Shown: positions 30,501 to 42,948, counted from the first letter of the stretch. The stretch: 64,000 bases of DNA from Tribonema minus (GCA_017506865.1 JAFCMP010000188.1:32054-96053); one strand, 5' to 3'. Notes: generated from the sequence alone by a model not told the origin. Program-made: numbers and translations.

Positions 30501-33500
30501 ATGGGTACAGCTGCGGGAGCTGTCGCTGCTTCAGTGCCTGCCAACCACCAGCAGACCCAGCTGCTGAATGACCTGCTGGACTCGGTGCGGACCAGCTTTT
30601 CGGACATCAAGTGGAGGGCATTGGATGATGGCGTGAGGACAACCTTGGTGAAGGAGGGGTTTGTCGAAGCCCAGGACTTTCAGTCGGCCTCCGTCGCGAC
30701 ACTGAAAGGGCTTGGCATGCCCACCGCGTTGGCCCAAGCACTGAAGAACGCTTTTCCAGGTGCGCGTGCGTGTTCGTGCCAAACCAGTGCAATTAACAAC
30801 ACATGGCAGTCAGCGTCAGTCTACATTCAACGTCAAGGTTGTTTCATTGCTGGCTTGCAAACATGGTATGGAGGACTGCAGGCAACCTGAGAAGTGTTGT
30901 TTTTAATAAAACGCTCTGTCACTGCAGAAGGCGTTGCCAATTGCTATCTTCATGTCCAGCGAGCAAGGTCATTGTCACATCAGATAAGGCCTGAGAGGCT
31001 GTGGCACAGCTGATGAAGCGTGTGTGTGAACGACCTCCAGGAAAATCTCAATCGGTTGACAGGTGAACACTGCCTTTCGCACCGTTCATTTATCGCCCTT
31101 AACGTTGCTGTCTGCGAACAAGCGAAGCAAGCTTAATGAGCTGTTGGATGCAGCTAGCACGCGCTTGCATTCAGAAGGTGTGGAGCTGCTGTCCAGTGAG
31201 TGCCTTGATTGCCAGATTCCTGTATCACCTCAAGGCCATTCAGCGCTTGATGTTTGACCAGGCAGTCAATGCGGGCTTCATGCAGAGTGTGGAGGGTGCT
31301 CTTAAGACCTGGTTCTCCGATGCAGGCACATGAGACATCACAGCTGTCAGGTGCAGTGTAATTTGTGCACTATGTTCTGTTTGTTGTCCTCATGTTCATC
31401 CTTCCATGTCGTCAAGGCAACCAACCCTCCACGTCAAGGCAACCTCTCCGCGGCTGTTGCAAACAATCCAAGTACTATTTCCGGAGTCATCGCAGCATTG
31501 GTGCATGTACTGCCGCATGTGGCCTGCTGCACGATAGCGCATGTACCAAGGCTGCTAATGCTGTTCACGAGTACCTGCATGCTTGTCACATGTGCAGGCG
31601 GCGCACACGTTGATTTTTTGGTAATGGCTCACCTTTGTGGTGCGCTGTCTGCGCATTTCACGTACACACCACATATGACCACGCTCTCAGGGCCTTTGCT
31701 ACATTTACGTCGTTGACTCAGTGCTGTGCAGTCAGCTGACCATTATTATCATCAGAAACTCTGCTTAGTTTGGGCTCCCCATCCCGACCATCGTGTTTTG
31801 GTCTGAAGCCAAAGGGCACTTTGTGTGACCCATGCATGTCAGCTTGTCTCGCATGTTGAGGCAAAGGCACTACAGCGCTGCTCATATTAATTTTGTTCAG
31901 ATTAGATTCCCGAATAATATAATGCTCACATGAGATGACTGGGTCAGGTGTGATTTTCTTAGATGCAAATGTGTGCGGATGGTCATGGTAGCATAAAGTA
32001 CAAGCGTTGCAGAACAGGCAACAACACAGAAAACTGAACCAAAACAATAGTGCTGTTGTAGTCGCAGATGGAGGCCTGCCCATGGCAGCTGCTCAGAGGT
32101 AGCAGCAGCGGCTACATGTATGTGTTAGTCACTTATCACCAACAGCTGGTCTGCCCATATCCCTTGCAACAGAGAACCTGAACCCGAAGGCAACCACACT
32201 AGGTACTATACACGCTACACTATGAGGTGGAGAACACGTCAACAACCTGAGTGCAGCATGAGTTGAAATGTACAGAGTTCATGAGCTTTGTACCTATGAG
32301 CGTAAATATAATGTATGACGTATCAAAACGCATGTACACCTTATTCTCGGCACAACCCTAGCTGTAAGTGACACAGTTGCTAACATGATGTCATAACTCT
32401 TGGATGGCTCATGCGATTTGATTTGGTCACTGCTGTGCTCTCAATTTCGGCATGCATAAGCTAGCGCTGGTTACTGGCTTGATCTGCTGCTGCATGCTGC
32501 CAAGTTGTCGTCAACTGTCGAGGTCCCTACCTCATGTGCACCTGGTCACCACAATGTTGCATCATTTTGCCGCTGTCGTGTGAGCGCGCTTGAACCTTGT
32601 TTCTGAGCTTGTGTATTGCGTAGCATCATGTGGCTGCTGGCGCATTGGGGCCCGCTTTCCCACCTGCTGCTGGCTTGCCCCTCATGTTGCAGCTCTCTTC
32701 TGCAAATGCTCGTGTATGTGTGCTGTTTTACGCAGAGTCATCAAGGTTTGTTGTGCTATTGCTTGCAAGCTCTTGTTGCACATACACACCATGCGCATAA
32801 ATGGCTTATCCCATTCCCTGCCTGCTCCTTCTGCCTCTTGCCTTGTCTATCTTAACCTCAGGTGCTGCGCAAGCCGGAGCTGGCGCTGGTAGTGGCGCTG
32901 GCGGTGCCGCAGCTGCAGGTGAGATGGTTGTTGTATGCGTAGCAGATGTTCTTGTGTTTCCGTACAGAGGTTGCAGGTGGTGCAGTGTCCGTCACCTGTG
33001 CCCTAGAAGTCTTGTTCTATGGGCAGCGTAATTTCATAGGGGCGCAGCATACGCACGTTCACAAAGATTTGTTCCATGCACTCTCGCCATTGCTGTGTAC
33101 TGGGTGCATGCTTGCAGTCTGTATCTGCTGAGGGTGCACAAGGTTCAGTAACTCCTTCAGTCCCGAGTAGTTGAGAAGCGTCATCTCTTGTGCAAAACAC
33201 CCCTACTAATGTATGATTAACCTTGGCGAACGTTCCGGGGATGCATCATAGCAGTTTGTGGACTGTTGGATGATCTGGGTACACGTTTGTCATCAGCTTT
33301 TATGTCTTTCAGTTGTGAGTATCTGAGGAGTGTTGCCGCTGTAAATTGAAGTTGCGAACGATTTGTGTGTCCAGATGTTCAGTTTGTGGAATGAAGAGCA
33401 GAATGTGGGTGCAGTAGTTGAGTTTGTGAAATGAAAAGCGGAAATGTTGACGAACTGCCAGCACAGGATGAGTTGCTGCTACAGTCCACGCTGCTGGCGT

Positions 33501-36500
33501 TATGTTTGGCAATCTGAAGGGGATACTTGCCTTTTAAATCACAAAGGCAAATGGGCATGCATCATCCGGTGCTGTGGTGCTTGTTTGTGGAAAGCGTTTC
33601 CGGGCACAAAGCTTCCAGCAGCACGCATCATGCGGCGACATTGAAACTTCAGTCGCTTACATTGATTTGTGGGACCCAGTCAACTGTCTATGTCCTGTAT
33701 CATGATGCGAAATTGCCATTGCATAGAACCCTGAGCTGCTTGCAATCTTACTGAAGTAAGGCCCAGCTGGTCACATACAGTCTCTGTGTCCAACATCGTG
33801 TTATGTCATGTGCTCATTGTTATCAGTGGTGCTAACTCATTGCTTATTGTTTGTGCGAACTTCCTGCAGCCGTTTTCCGTTTTGTGTACCCCAAGGCGAC
33901 AAAGATCCAACTTGGCGAATGGGCGTGGGCACAGAAGGAGCGTCCCTCCCTGCAAGCCATATTCAACGAAGTGGAAGACAGGCTGCCACACCTGCGGTAC
34001 ACGTCATACACGCTGCGATCGGGGCAATTCATCCTCGACAAGGAATCAGCCTTGGCCAGTCTGGATCTTCGCCCCAAGAAAGGGTTCATCACAATTGCTG
34101 TGAGTGCCTGTTGATGTTTGGCATGCTCACCACTGGCACAGCGTTTAGAAAGTCTGACATTGCACTGCTTATAGCAACACGTCACACATGTTTTCTTGCA
34201 ATATATGTGGATATATATGGAAACGCACAGGCAGTGCGTAAGGCTAAGTGTTTGGAAAGTCTGACATTGCACTGTTTTTAGTAGCAAAATGTCATACATG
34301 TATACTTGCAACATATGTGGATATATACATATAATATAATGCAGGAGTATATGTTCATAATGTACCATGCAAGTGTATTCCAGTCCAGACTTGCTCGCTT
34401 GTCCTGCTACAGGACGGCAAAAAACAGTTGGAGCTGCTGAGGCAGTAGAATGTGATGGCATCTTGATTTTATCAGCCGTTTGTTGGCTGAGAACAGCTCC
34501 AGCAACCCCTTATGTGCATGCACTGGGGTGGACACCATGATTATTGTACCAAACAGCAGGTACGCATGTAGCGTGCACAGCATCTGAGCAAATAGCGGCT
34601 GTCCAGCTGGCCTACATTGTGCAGCTGTGTGCTGAGTTTGTTCATTGGTTTTAATCAGTGCCACAACAGCACGTAGGCAGCTGCTTGCCACATTGCCGCG
34701 GTGTTTTGACGGTGCTCATGCAAAGCCTACAACTGATGCTTGATACTGCTAATTGTAAGAGGTCAGGTGAGCGTTATGACATGAAAGTGGTGATTTTCAC
34801 ATGCAGTTGGTTGCTACCAGAAGTCTTGTCAGCCCTCTGCAGACTCTATCTCAGGGAGACCATGCATGATGAATGAAGCTAGTACCTCTAATGTGCTCCT
34901 GGCTGTCATTTTTTGCTGAGATTACACAGCATTTCTTTTCTTGTATGTAGCTGTAGCCACCATTGCACCCTCAGGCGGGAGGAAGCAAAGCAGGTTGTTA
35001 TCACTTTCCTACTATTGACATCACAGACGAAGGAATGCTGCTACAACTTAAAATGCCGCAGGGCGCAAACACTTCCCCATGGTATGTATAGAAGCTGCAT
35101 ACCCAATCCTAACATGGTGTCATGCTGTAAGCGTACCTATAAGCAATCCACAATGTGCGCGCCACCCATGGCAATCACCTTTCCATCTTACTTTTCAATG
35201 CCCTGCCGCTAGCCGCAGTGACGCCACATGTTTGACCACTCGCGCCGACAACACCATTTGCACTCCGAGCCGCAGTTCTATGTTACTTATGTGTCCCCTT
35301 GCAAAGTGATGCTGATACTGTGTGCTTGCGTTATGTCAAGCGATCAACAATAATGCACATCAGCACCTGCTAGATTATGAACTCATGACCGCATACTTGT
35401 CATTGACCTATGAAACAGCAAGTTGCACGTGTGGCCCTACGTGCGACACGGTCTAGCACCACCACAGGCACTGTCTGAGGACCTCATCGTTCTGTCTGAG
35501 TCCATTCACACATTGTCAGCCCAGTTTTTTGGCCCCATCTTTGGTTGCGGAAATGATGCCTCCACCCCGGCAATGCTTCCCGGGCGTGCCTCGCCGGTAT
35601 CCCAGCCCTTTCTAGCTGACGGAGGGGCTGTAACCATAATCTCTACTTCAATGTACGTACTGCGACGAGCAGCCAGGACTGCTTGAAGCAAACCCGTGGA
35701 TAACAGGCACTGACTAGTCTACTGCTGGTATATGCTCAAGGGGAGAAACGGCACCAAGCTGCAAATCGACGATGCTCCTACACTTGAGATTCCATACAGA
35801 AAGACCCGTGAGAGTGGCAAGGGTTGTATTTGACTAGTGGATAGACCATCAGATAAATTGAGGAACACAGCCAGCGATGTTACCGCTGCACGGGTGCTTC
35901 TGCCTACTCACAGCTGGTGACTGCGTCACACTCATTGCCTCTGAATGAGTCAGCAAGGAAAACTTGACGATGAATGCTTTGGTCGTGGCTGGCAGGTGAT
36001 CGGCAATTCCAGGCCCTTCAGTGACTTTGACCGGATCAACGGCTTGAAGCTGATTGGCGTGGACGAGGTGACCTCCGAAGAAACGCTGTTCCCCTCAGAT
36101 GACTTTGATCTCGACAAGCCACTGCCAGATGCGCTCAAGCGTCTTGTCACATTTGCCCAATGGAGCACTGTACGAGATGTGCTCCAGCATCTGGCTTTGG
36201 ACATGGCCTACCGAGTTTACATTACGCCGCCAGCTGACATTGTCAAGGAGGCGGGCCTGCGGGACCTGATCAGCCCAGTACTCTTAGCGGCGGCGCTACT
36301 CGTGGAGGGCATAACACTGGTGGCGGAATTCAACACGGCAGGGCTCCGCAGTCATGGCTCCATCGACTGGGTGCTCCTGTTCAAGAAGTACAGTGTTGTC
36401 GTCATTGAGGTGAGCAGCACACATCAAGCTTTGTAGCGAGCAGCACACACATCAAGCTTTGTAACTCAAACCCCCATTAGTTTCACACATGTCATGGGAT

Positions 36501-39500
36501 GAGAGACAGGGTCTGCCAGATATGTGAGACTGGCGTCGGTGCATACGTAATCTTGAGGCAGGCTTGCTTCAAAAGTAAAATCATGCCAGCATTGTGAGGG
36601 CAGACTGGAAAATGGTCGTGGCTCGCACCTTGCTGGTGCACCCTTGGCATCAAGACATCGGGTATGTGCGTGTGCGCTGCTGGCAAGGGAGTCAAACGCT
36701 GAATTACATGTTGCATTGGGTGCTATGGCGCATAAAACTTGTTTCAAACCTGCAAATTGACGCCCATGATGTGATCGGGAGCTGCTCAATTAGCAACTAG
36801 CTGCCATGTACTGCTACAACGCTATCACGGTGGGATGATACTCTAGTTTTACATACACAACGACAGTCCTTCCCTTTCTTTGTACTTCGTCACGCTTTCC
36901 AGGCGAAGCTGGACACGGCTTTTGCCCAGTACGTAGGTCAGCTGGCAGCTGAGATGCTCGCAGCCCGAGAGTCTTATGCGATGAAGGTGCTGGGGAAACG
37001 GAAGCAGGATGCCGCACAGGCCTTGGAGCAGGTATTTGTGTGGCTTTTCAGTTTACCTATGTCACGTCACACCCGTTGTTGCTGGCAGGGTACATGGGAA
37101 AAGATGAACGGACCCTGCATGCAGCTGATGCAGTAATTACAAATGAGTTGAATTTGGGGCCTTGCTTTCAGCGCTTAAATTCAACAAAGATCCAACCTCT
37201 CAAAGCGGTGACACATGCCGCATAGTGAGTAATTCATACATCAGGTGTCGGTCTGCGGATAGCTCGATTCATCTTGCCGTGATTGCGGCTTGCACGATGC
37301 AAATTGGTGGCTATGGTCTGATTGCTGCCCGTACTTTGGCCTTAATTGTGCGCCGCAGCACAAACTATATCTGCAACACCAACGTGCTTTCGCAACACAC
37401 GCTGCGCTGATGGCAGGGAGAGATGCGAACCCTGTATCGGCGCTTCTGTGTGCGACACCGCCCCGAGTGAGGCGGCACCCTGGACGTTCATGATCGTTGA
37501 TGATCTGTCCCTATCAGTAGCCCGTCGGGCCTTATCCGACTATAAAGATGTAAACACGACTTGTCCATTGGTTTTTAATTCTGTTCCAAGCAGCAAGGAT
37601 CGGTCATGCGGTGCAGCACAATCTCAAAGCTTCCTCTGAGTTAATTATTAAGCAAGTCTCCCAGCTGTATGCGGTGGCGGATCAGCAGCACGGCAAACAC
37701 TTCAGGAAAGTTATTTACAGCCTTGTGCATCCTTGCCGGCGAAGTCACCGATGGTGCAGAAGCAGTGGCACAGGGACGCAGAACCCAATCTCTGCCCAAA
37801 GCTCAGCGCAGCATCAGCGCGTGCACCCTCAGAATACCCACAGCAGCCAATGCGTCGGGCCGTACTTCGTCGTCTTTGTCGAAAAATATGCAGTCATTTT
37901 TGAAACGTGTGTCCCGGACACCAGCATGTTTTCAACTTGCACCATGACTGCGTGCCTGAGCAGACGGCGCCTGCTGATGGGCTCATTGGCACGGAAAGCT
38001 CCAGGTCTGTTCCTGAACACGGGGGCCGTTGTCACTGCGACGCTCGGGCCTGACCTTGACTGCTGCTGGTAGTGCTTTGCACTTACTCCACCACGCAGAT
38101 GCTCGTAGATACCGCAGTTTGATTTGTGACGGCAGATCTGTGACGTCAGCGTGCTGCTTGAGATGACTAGGCAAGAGCAACAGCAATTGCTGTTAGCGCT
38201 ACACTTCACCCCGTGTGTGAACGTTGCGCTGGAAGCCAGTTTTGTCACTAATCTGATCTGCTTTCCCTGCCGCCGCCCTACATTAGCCTCACGCGTGCAA
38301 CCTGTGCCGCGCCGCCTGTGTTGCTTGTGAAATTGACCCGTTTAGCATCAGAAATGCAGCAGCAGCAGCAAAATTGGTGCCGCTGACGCTTTACTTTTCC
38401 TCAGCAGTGCATTGAGAGTGTGCTGTACAGCCAATCATTGTATAGCTGATCTGCTTCCATGCTGCAGCTTCACATATTTTCATAGTTTGCCATCACTGCC
38501 TCTGCTTCGTACCCCAACGCCACCAACGCAAAGAAAAAGCAATTTCTGTATTCGGTTCGAATCCTAAATGAGTTAAATAAGATGTGGATGTAGTGTTTTG
38601 TTACGCATTGGATATCATGCAGTTGTAGTTAGCTGGTCAGGCCATGGGGTTGTGGATCTACACATACAATAACAGTTAAACAAGTGTTTCTACCTTATTG
38701 TTGTTGAAGAGAACAACAATTTTGGAAACCTTCAAGGGATGCGCACTCTCCACAAAATCTCTCCGTTGACACATGTCGCCTCTGTTCCCTTCAGATTGTT
38801 TTTTTCTAGGGGGGGCAGCAGGGGCAGCAAAAGATGGTCATTAGCGTTTCTTGACAATTTGTGAGCAGTCTTGCACTTGGCTGCCAGCCTACACGTGCAG
38901 TCAGCACATCGAATCTACAACAGGTGCATATTGCGCCCTTTACTTTGCAGGCCGCAAAACAGAAGCACCAGTGCGTCAAGCTGTGGCAACAGGCAAATCA
39001 ACAAGTCTTCATCAGTCACAACTCGTTGTGGCTGCAATTCACGAGTAATGCATTTGACAGACACGCTTGTGACGGTTTCTTTGACTGCTTATTACAGCTC
39101 GGTGATGCAATGTGAAGTGGCCTGAGTCAAGACCAACTCGATATGTGTGCACAAGGCAAACTCATCCTGATCCAGCTCAGCGTGTGCTTATGCAAGTTTG
39201 TGCCACAGGTGCTCTCAGGTAACTTATCTTTAGCTCGATGTAGGGCATATTGGGAACTTGCACAAAATAACCAGCTGTTGCTGCGGTCACTGAAGACTGG
39301 GCGGCAGTCATATTCCATAAGGTTGTGCCTTGAAATACAAAGCCTGCCAAATCGTTGTTCTGAAATGCAACCTCGATGCCATATTGCACGGTCCAAGGTT
39401 CTATGCGAAAGTCATGTAATCTACGCGTTAACATGACGCAAACCTCGCTCTGGGTGTTCTATGCTTGCTTGTCTTGCTCCGCTTCCCAGATGCCAACATA

Positions 39501-39720
39501 CGGCATTGTGACCAATGGCCTGCGCTACCAGTTCTTCAAGTATGCTGCTGGACCCAACGGCGAGCGCCAGCTGATTGCGTCTAAGATGGTGGATGTTATG
39601 CTGACAGCCAGGGAGTTGACCGACGTACGAGTGCTTGCGGAAATAAGGGGTGTGCTGGGCCCACTTGTTCATATCGTGCGCGCGCAGGTGGAAGCGCTGA
39701 ATGCGCATGTGGCTCCCTGA
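30501..39720 (+). CDS. Multi-exon gene: SAM-like start, PD-(D/E)XK-like end
   Basis: Supported exons: 30501-30759 (86 codons; helical SAM-like unit ending SVATLKGLGMPTALAQAL), 33870-34099 (RFVYPKATKIQLGEWAW...LRPKKGFITIA), 35954-36409, 36903-37031 and 39490-39720 (stop at 39718). The last four join in phase 0. The splice at 36409/36903 rebuilds VVVIE-AK, and with the upstream GSIDWVLL this gives the Asp...Glu-x-Lys signature of PD-(D/E)XK nucleases; PTYGIVTNGLRYQFFKY then fits the later strands of that fold. Further exons surely lie between 30760 and 33869: a frame with VIVTSDKA, then a stop at 30992 where the right arm reads Trp, and another with AIQRLMFDQAVNAGFM near 31,220-31,320. Domain order recalls Crinkler-like nuclease proteins, but this is inference. 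The inverted-repeat edge (33067) lies inside the gene. Confidence 0.6.
31718..32083 (-). CDS. Possible small secreted protein, 121 aa (left arm)
   Basis: ATG at 32083 gives MGRPPSATTTALLFWFSFLC, a signal-peptide-like start with a Leu/Phe/Cys-rich core, then CYHDHPH and a polar remainder. It lies on the opposite strand inside a probable intron of the SAM-like gene. The right-arm copy (43933-44265) has the same first ~95 residues and then diverges by a frameshift to a different 110-aa end, which argues against strong constraint. No family recognised. Confidence 0.3.
   Translation of the reverse strand: MGRPPSATTTALLFWFSFLCCCLFCNACTLCYHDHPHTFASKKITPDPVISCEHYIIRESNLNKINMSSAVVPLPQHARQADMHGSHKVPFGFRPKHDGRDGEPKLSRVSDDNNGQLTAQH
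34142..34335 (+). repeat. 108-bp tandem duplication in an intron
   Basis: GTTTAGAAAGTCTGACATTGCAC at 34142 recurs as GTTTGGAAAG... at 34250. The copies share the GCAA(T/C)ATATGTGGATATATA tail with scattered differences. It lies in the intron after 34099. Confidence 0.85.
36412..36463 (+). repeat. Short tandem duplication at an intron start
   Basis: GAGCAGCAC(AC)ACATCAAGCTTTG occurs twice, 26 bp apart, directly after the donor at 36410; the copies differ by one AC dinucleotide. Confidence 0.85.
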
Positions 39721-39823
39721 TCGGCGCTGGTGCCTGATTGTCGCTCGCTGAATACAATGGCAACAACATCGAGCCATTCACTTACTGCTGCTGTGCTGTT
39801 TGCATAATGAGAACTTGCCATAA

Positions 39824-39881
39824 GAGTATTGGTGGCAATTAGTTATGCTTTGGAGTATTGGTGGCAATTAGTTATGCTTTG
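39824..39881 (+). repeat. 29-bp perfect tandem duplication
   Basis: GAGTATTGGTGGCAATTAGT and the following bases are repeated exactly at 39824-39852 and 39853-39881, about 100 bp after the stop of the PD-(D/E)XK gene. The lack of differences points to a recent event. Confidence 0.9.
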
Positions 39882-40481
39882 CGACTTAATGCTGCAGACG
39901 CTGCCAAAGCTTCGCTTTCAGTGTGGAGCTTGAGCACATGGAGCGCCAAGAAATTCATGCATAATGGCGCGTGGCCTCCGGTCAACAGCGCAGCATCTAG
40001 CAAAAGTTGGAGTCAGAGCCACCAGCAGCACTGCGCAGTTGAGCTGCTCAGCAGTACCTGCTTGTAGCGCCCTTCCTTAGGTACAGCGCATCATCAGTTC
40101 ATGCGCGATCGTCCTCATTTCATTATGGTTCACCACGCAGCTGCTTTCAGCAAGTCATTGCCAGGTCAAATGAACATGGTTTATGTGGCACACATTGATG
40201 CGTGAACGCCGTTAGCGGCACTGTTGCCTTGGTTCTCCAGCGATTCAGAATCGCTATGCCTACACCAGAAGTGCGTGCATGTCGCCATGCACGCCTGCTC
40301 TGTGTGAAACTCGCTTCAATGGGCTTTGCCGTAATGTGTAGGCGCCTCCCTCACACAAGCGGCAGCACACTTTGCCTTCTGCCGTGGGCTTTGCATTCTC
40401 AATACGACGCAGTTCTAGCAGCAGCAGCAGCAGTGGCTACCCGTGTGTCGAATTAAAACCCTCAGTCACCGCTGTGTGTAG

Positions 40482-40528
40482 GCGGGCAGTACGATGAGCT
40501 CGTGAAGTTTCTGCAAGCCGAAAAGCAG
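40482..40528 (+). CDS. Isolated candidate exon
   Basis: A 47-bp segment between GTGTAG and GTAATT encodes GQYDELVKFLQAEKQ, phase 1 in and 0 out. It lies after the stop of the upstream gene and could belong to a following gene or to an alternative 3' end. No partner exon identified. Confidence 0.25.
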
Positions 40529-40712
40529 GTAATTTGGAATCAAACTCAGATCTCATGTGGCATAGTGCCACCAGTGTTTTCTATTGCAGTGCCTGTCAAA
40601 AGTTGTGTAAGTCGTCTACAGTGATCGTGGCTAAAGTGGAGCCATTAGGTTAATAATCTTAGACTTTTGAATCTGAAATCCTTTGATTTGAACCGTGAAA
40701 AGCAGTATACTA

Positions 40713-40804
40713 TACGTTTGGACCTTGTATTTATAAAGGCCCAAGGCAGACCGGGTTGCCTATGCGATTGAAAAGCTTGCGTCAACGCAGCAGCCTAGTT
40801 TGCG
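40713..40804 (-). mobile_element. 5'-truncated LINE1 copy, last ~92 bp only
   Basis: Matches the last ~92 bp of LINE1 (12393-12484) with several substitutions, including TTGTATTTATAA, CCGGGTTGCCTATGC, AAAGCTTGCGTCAAC and GCAGCCTAGT. It begins at the 3' terminus of the element and stops inside its last codons, as expected for a severely 5'-truncated LINE insertion. It independently fixes the LINE1 3' end and shows LINE1 moved more than once in this genome. Confidence 0.85.
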
Positions 40805-42549
40805 ATACATACTACTACGAAGTATTAGTATCTGATTCAGCTGAGTTCAAAACGGGACCCACTGGCACAAGTCACCGTGCCACAGTCTTCAAAAAAGCTT
40901 CAGAATCTGTTCTCAATGTTGATGGTTGGACTCCGGATGTAATAGACTATATTATACTACGTAGTAGTCACTATTAACCGCGCCTAAAAATGAAAACATT
41001 AGATGTTACAGCTACAGTAACTGTTGTAAAATGGCTTTTACCCCTCATGAGGAGGTAACCTGCGGCACTGGCGTGTTGCACATGAACTTGATCAGTCACC
41101 TCAGGCTTGATATGTTACTAACAGTATTTTCAGCAATTGAGGAACTTGAAGTTCAACAAGTGAAGAATTTCAACTACAGATTGCAGTTTGACATGTGCTA
41201 AGTGTTCAAAGAGGAATCCTAATCACTTTGAACAGCGCCGCGTGCAGTAACATCATAACTGCAAAAAATCATGATGTTGAAATGCTGCATGCAGCGAATG
41301 CTGGCAACCTGAATGTACAACAAGACTTGGCCAATGTGAAGTGATTCGATTCTGGGTCCTTTGTCCCAACTCACTGACAGGTCCGACCGGAGTCCATTGT
41401 TTTTTCTTCGCAGGTTTCACCTCGTATGCTATTAGTAACTTCAAGTGGAATGGCGTATCCCTCCAAATGATCATACCTAACTTGATGGTGCACAACCACT
41501 ATTATACTTCAAGTAATACTATTTATCCTCTTGAAGCCCTTCTGATAGTGTAGAAGTTGACGTGGCAGTCAAGTGAGCGTCGTTGGCGCTCGCTTTCAGC
41601 TCCCAAGTCACAAATGCGCTGTGAGCACACGCTTGGCTCATTGTAAAGCACAGGCGCTGCGTTATGTTTGGTAGGACGATAATTTTCCTGCATTTTTAGA
41701 GCATTTCCGCCCCTCACTGATAAATGGATTCCGATGTGGAAGTAAACAAAGCACTTGGTGATGATATTGTGCTCCAGGTCTGATCTGTCAGGCACTGGCA
41801 GGTCCGACACTGTCAGACAACCCCAACTGTCGCAGTTGCATTTATAAAATCTGTATTTCACTGCTACTAGTAGTACCAGCGACCATTGCTGCCAGAACCG
41901 AATTTAAAACTGTCTGACACTTGGAAGCCATCTACAACGTGACCTGTTAGTTGGAGTAAGTGACTGATAAATGCCATTGGGTACTGACAATGTTCACAAC
42001 AGTCTTCAAAATATCTGGTTCGGCCTTTGACTCAGGTTTGCTTGTTCATCCGCTGCGATCCGTTCACCAAAACTTCGAGTTCAAGTTGTGGACCGATGTG
42101 GCACATGTCCTCATATTTATTGACATTCTCGTAATGATTGTCAGACAAGTCGTGAATCCAAATGACAACAAATTTCAGCCTGAGGATGAGGTTGGATTGT
42201 TGGACAAGTAGTGAATATATTCGCTAAAGGCATCATGCCTCCCCATGCAGCTGGCGATGTGTCCGCGATGAGCCTCAGGGACCTGGGTCCTGGGTACGTA
42301 TACCGCCGTCGACGAAATGAGGTCCTGGGGCCTCAAAGCACGCTCTCGGGATGTGGGCGGGACGGGCTCGGCCCCCCTCCCCTGTCCCTACCTGTGAAAC
42401 TGCAGCTGCTTTCATTCACACCAGTGTTTCACCTGTGGTTGCAGCTGCGTAAGCGTGACTTGCGCAGTGCAAATGTGCCAGAGCCAAATGACGCATGGCG
42501 AGCGGCGCGAGCGCACAGCACGCACCACACCTCGACACGTTGACCACTC

Positions 42550-42935
42550 GACGTTTGATGTATACTGGCGCAAAATGAACAAGGATTGTATCATTGAGCG
42601 TGTGCCGAAGATAGGGTGCGGAAAAAGACAGACGACGCTGACGCTGGTCTCCCAGCACGCCGAAGCGGACATTGTTGGAGTCGATGACAATGCGTACGCT
42701 CTGGCCCTCCCGATCAACTACCTAATGTTGACTTTGTGCACGGGGATGTGCGCGATATGCAGTTTGAAGACGCTACGTAGCTACGTTTGACAGGATCGAC
42801 GGTTTCTACACTATATCATTGTACTTACTGGTGAACACAATCTCAATCATTCTGGAGAGTGCACGGCTTCTCAAGCACGGGAGGATGCTGAGTGCGTATG
42901 ACCATACGCCCACGGCCGTGCGACAGAGGGCACAG
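42550..42935 (+). pseudogene. Broken SAM-dependent methyltransferase copy
   Basis: The first frame has VPKIGCGKRQTT (motif I, normally an E/D-x-G-x-G-x-G loop that binds S-adenosylmethionine) and ADIVGVDDNAYALAL (motif II acidic strand end). After a one-base shift near 42725 the next frame reads NVDFVHGDVRDMQFEDAT, then after an 8-bp GCTACG/TA repeat near 42775 a further shift leads to FDRIDGFYTISLYLL and ESARLLKHGRMLSAYDHTP. These are consecutive blocks of a class I methyltransferase of the sterol/small-molecule type. There are two frame breaks, the 5' part is missing, and the 3' side is cut by the inverted-repeat edge at 42949. A host gene relic, not functional. Confidence 0.75.
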
Positions 42936-42948
42936 GGAGTGTGCATAT

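Larger units (their letters stand above)
5100..33067 (+). repeat. Left arm of giant inverted repeat
   Basis: This segment is the reverse complement of 42949-64000. Matching ORFs, introns, tandem repeats and transposons pair so that left plus right coordinates equal 69,096-69,100, or 76,016-76,022 inward of a 6,926-bp insertion unique to this arm (LINE2 plus one target-site copy). Identity is about 99% by eye, with scattered substitutions and 1-6 bp indels. The inner edge is sharp: identity ends at 33067 after the shared bases CGTTCACAAAGA. The outer edge is not visible because the mate of position 5100 is the last base of the window, so the arm may extend further left. Confidence 0.97.
33068..42948. 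other. Single-copy spacer between the inverted arms
   Basis: About 9.9 kb with no mate in the window. It holds the 3' exons of the SAM/PD-(D/E)XK gene (33870-39720), an isolated short candidate exon (40482-40528), a 3' scrap of LINE1 (40713-40804), several short tandem duplications and a broken methyltransferase copy (42550-42935). The stretches 37032-39489 (a probable long intron), 39882-40481 and 40805-42549 show no gene I can support. Short frames at 37611-38072 and 38951-39050 look faintly protein-like but lack consistent splice sites. Confidence 0.85.

Noticed and set aside
30188-30610. N-terminal extension of LINE2 ORF1 beyond the element
   Set aside because: The frame is open into host DNA past the target duplication at 30351, but the right arm shows this DNA was there before LINE2; the first internal ATG at 30187 is used instead.
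41360-41830. CTGACAGGTCCGACC and GGCAGGTCCGACACTGTCAG as ends of a small transposon
   Set aside because: They are direct rather than inverted, and no target duplication flanks them.
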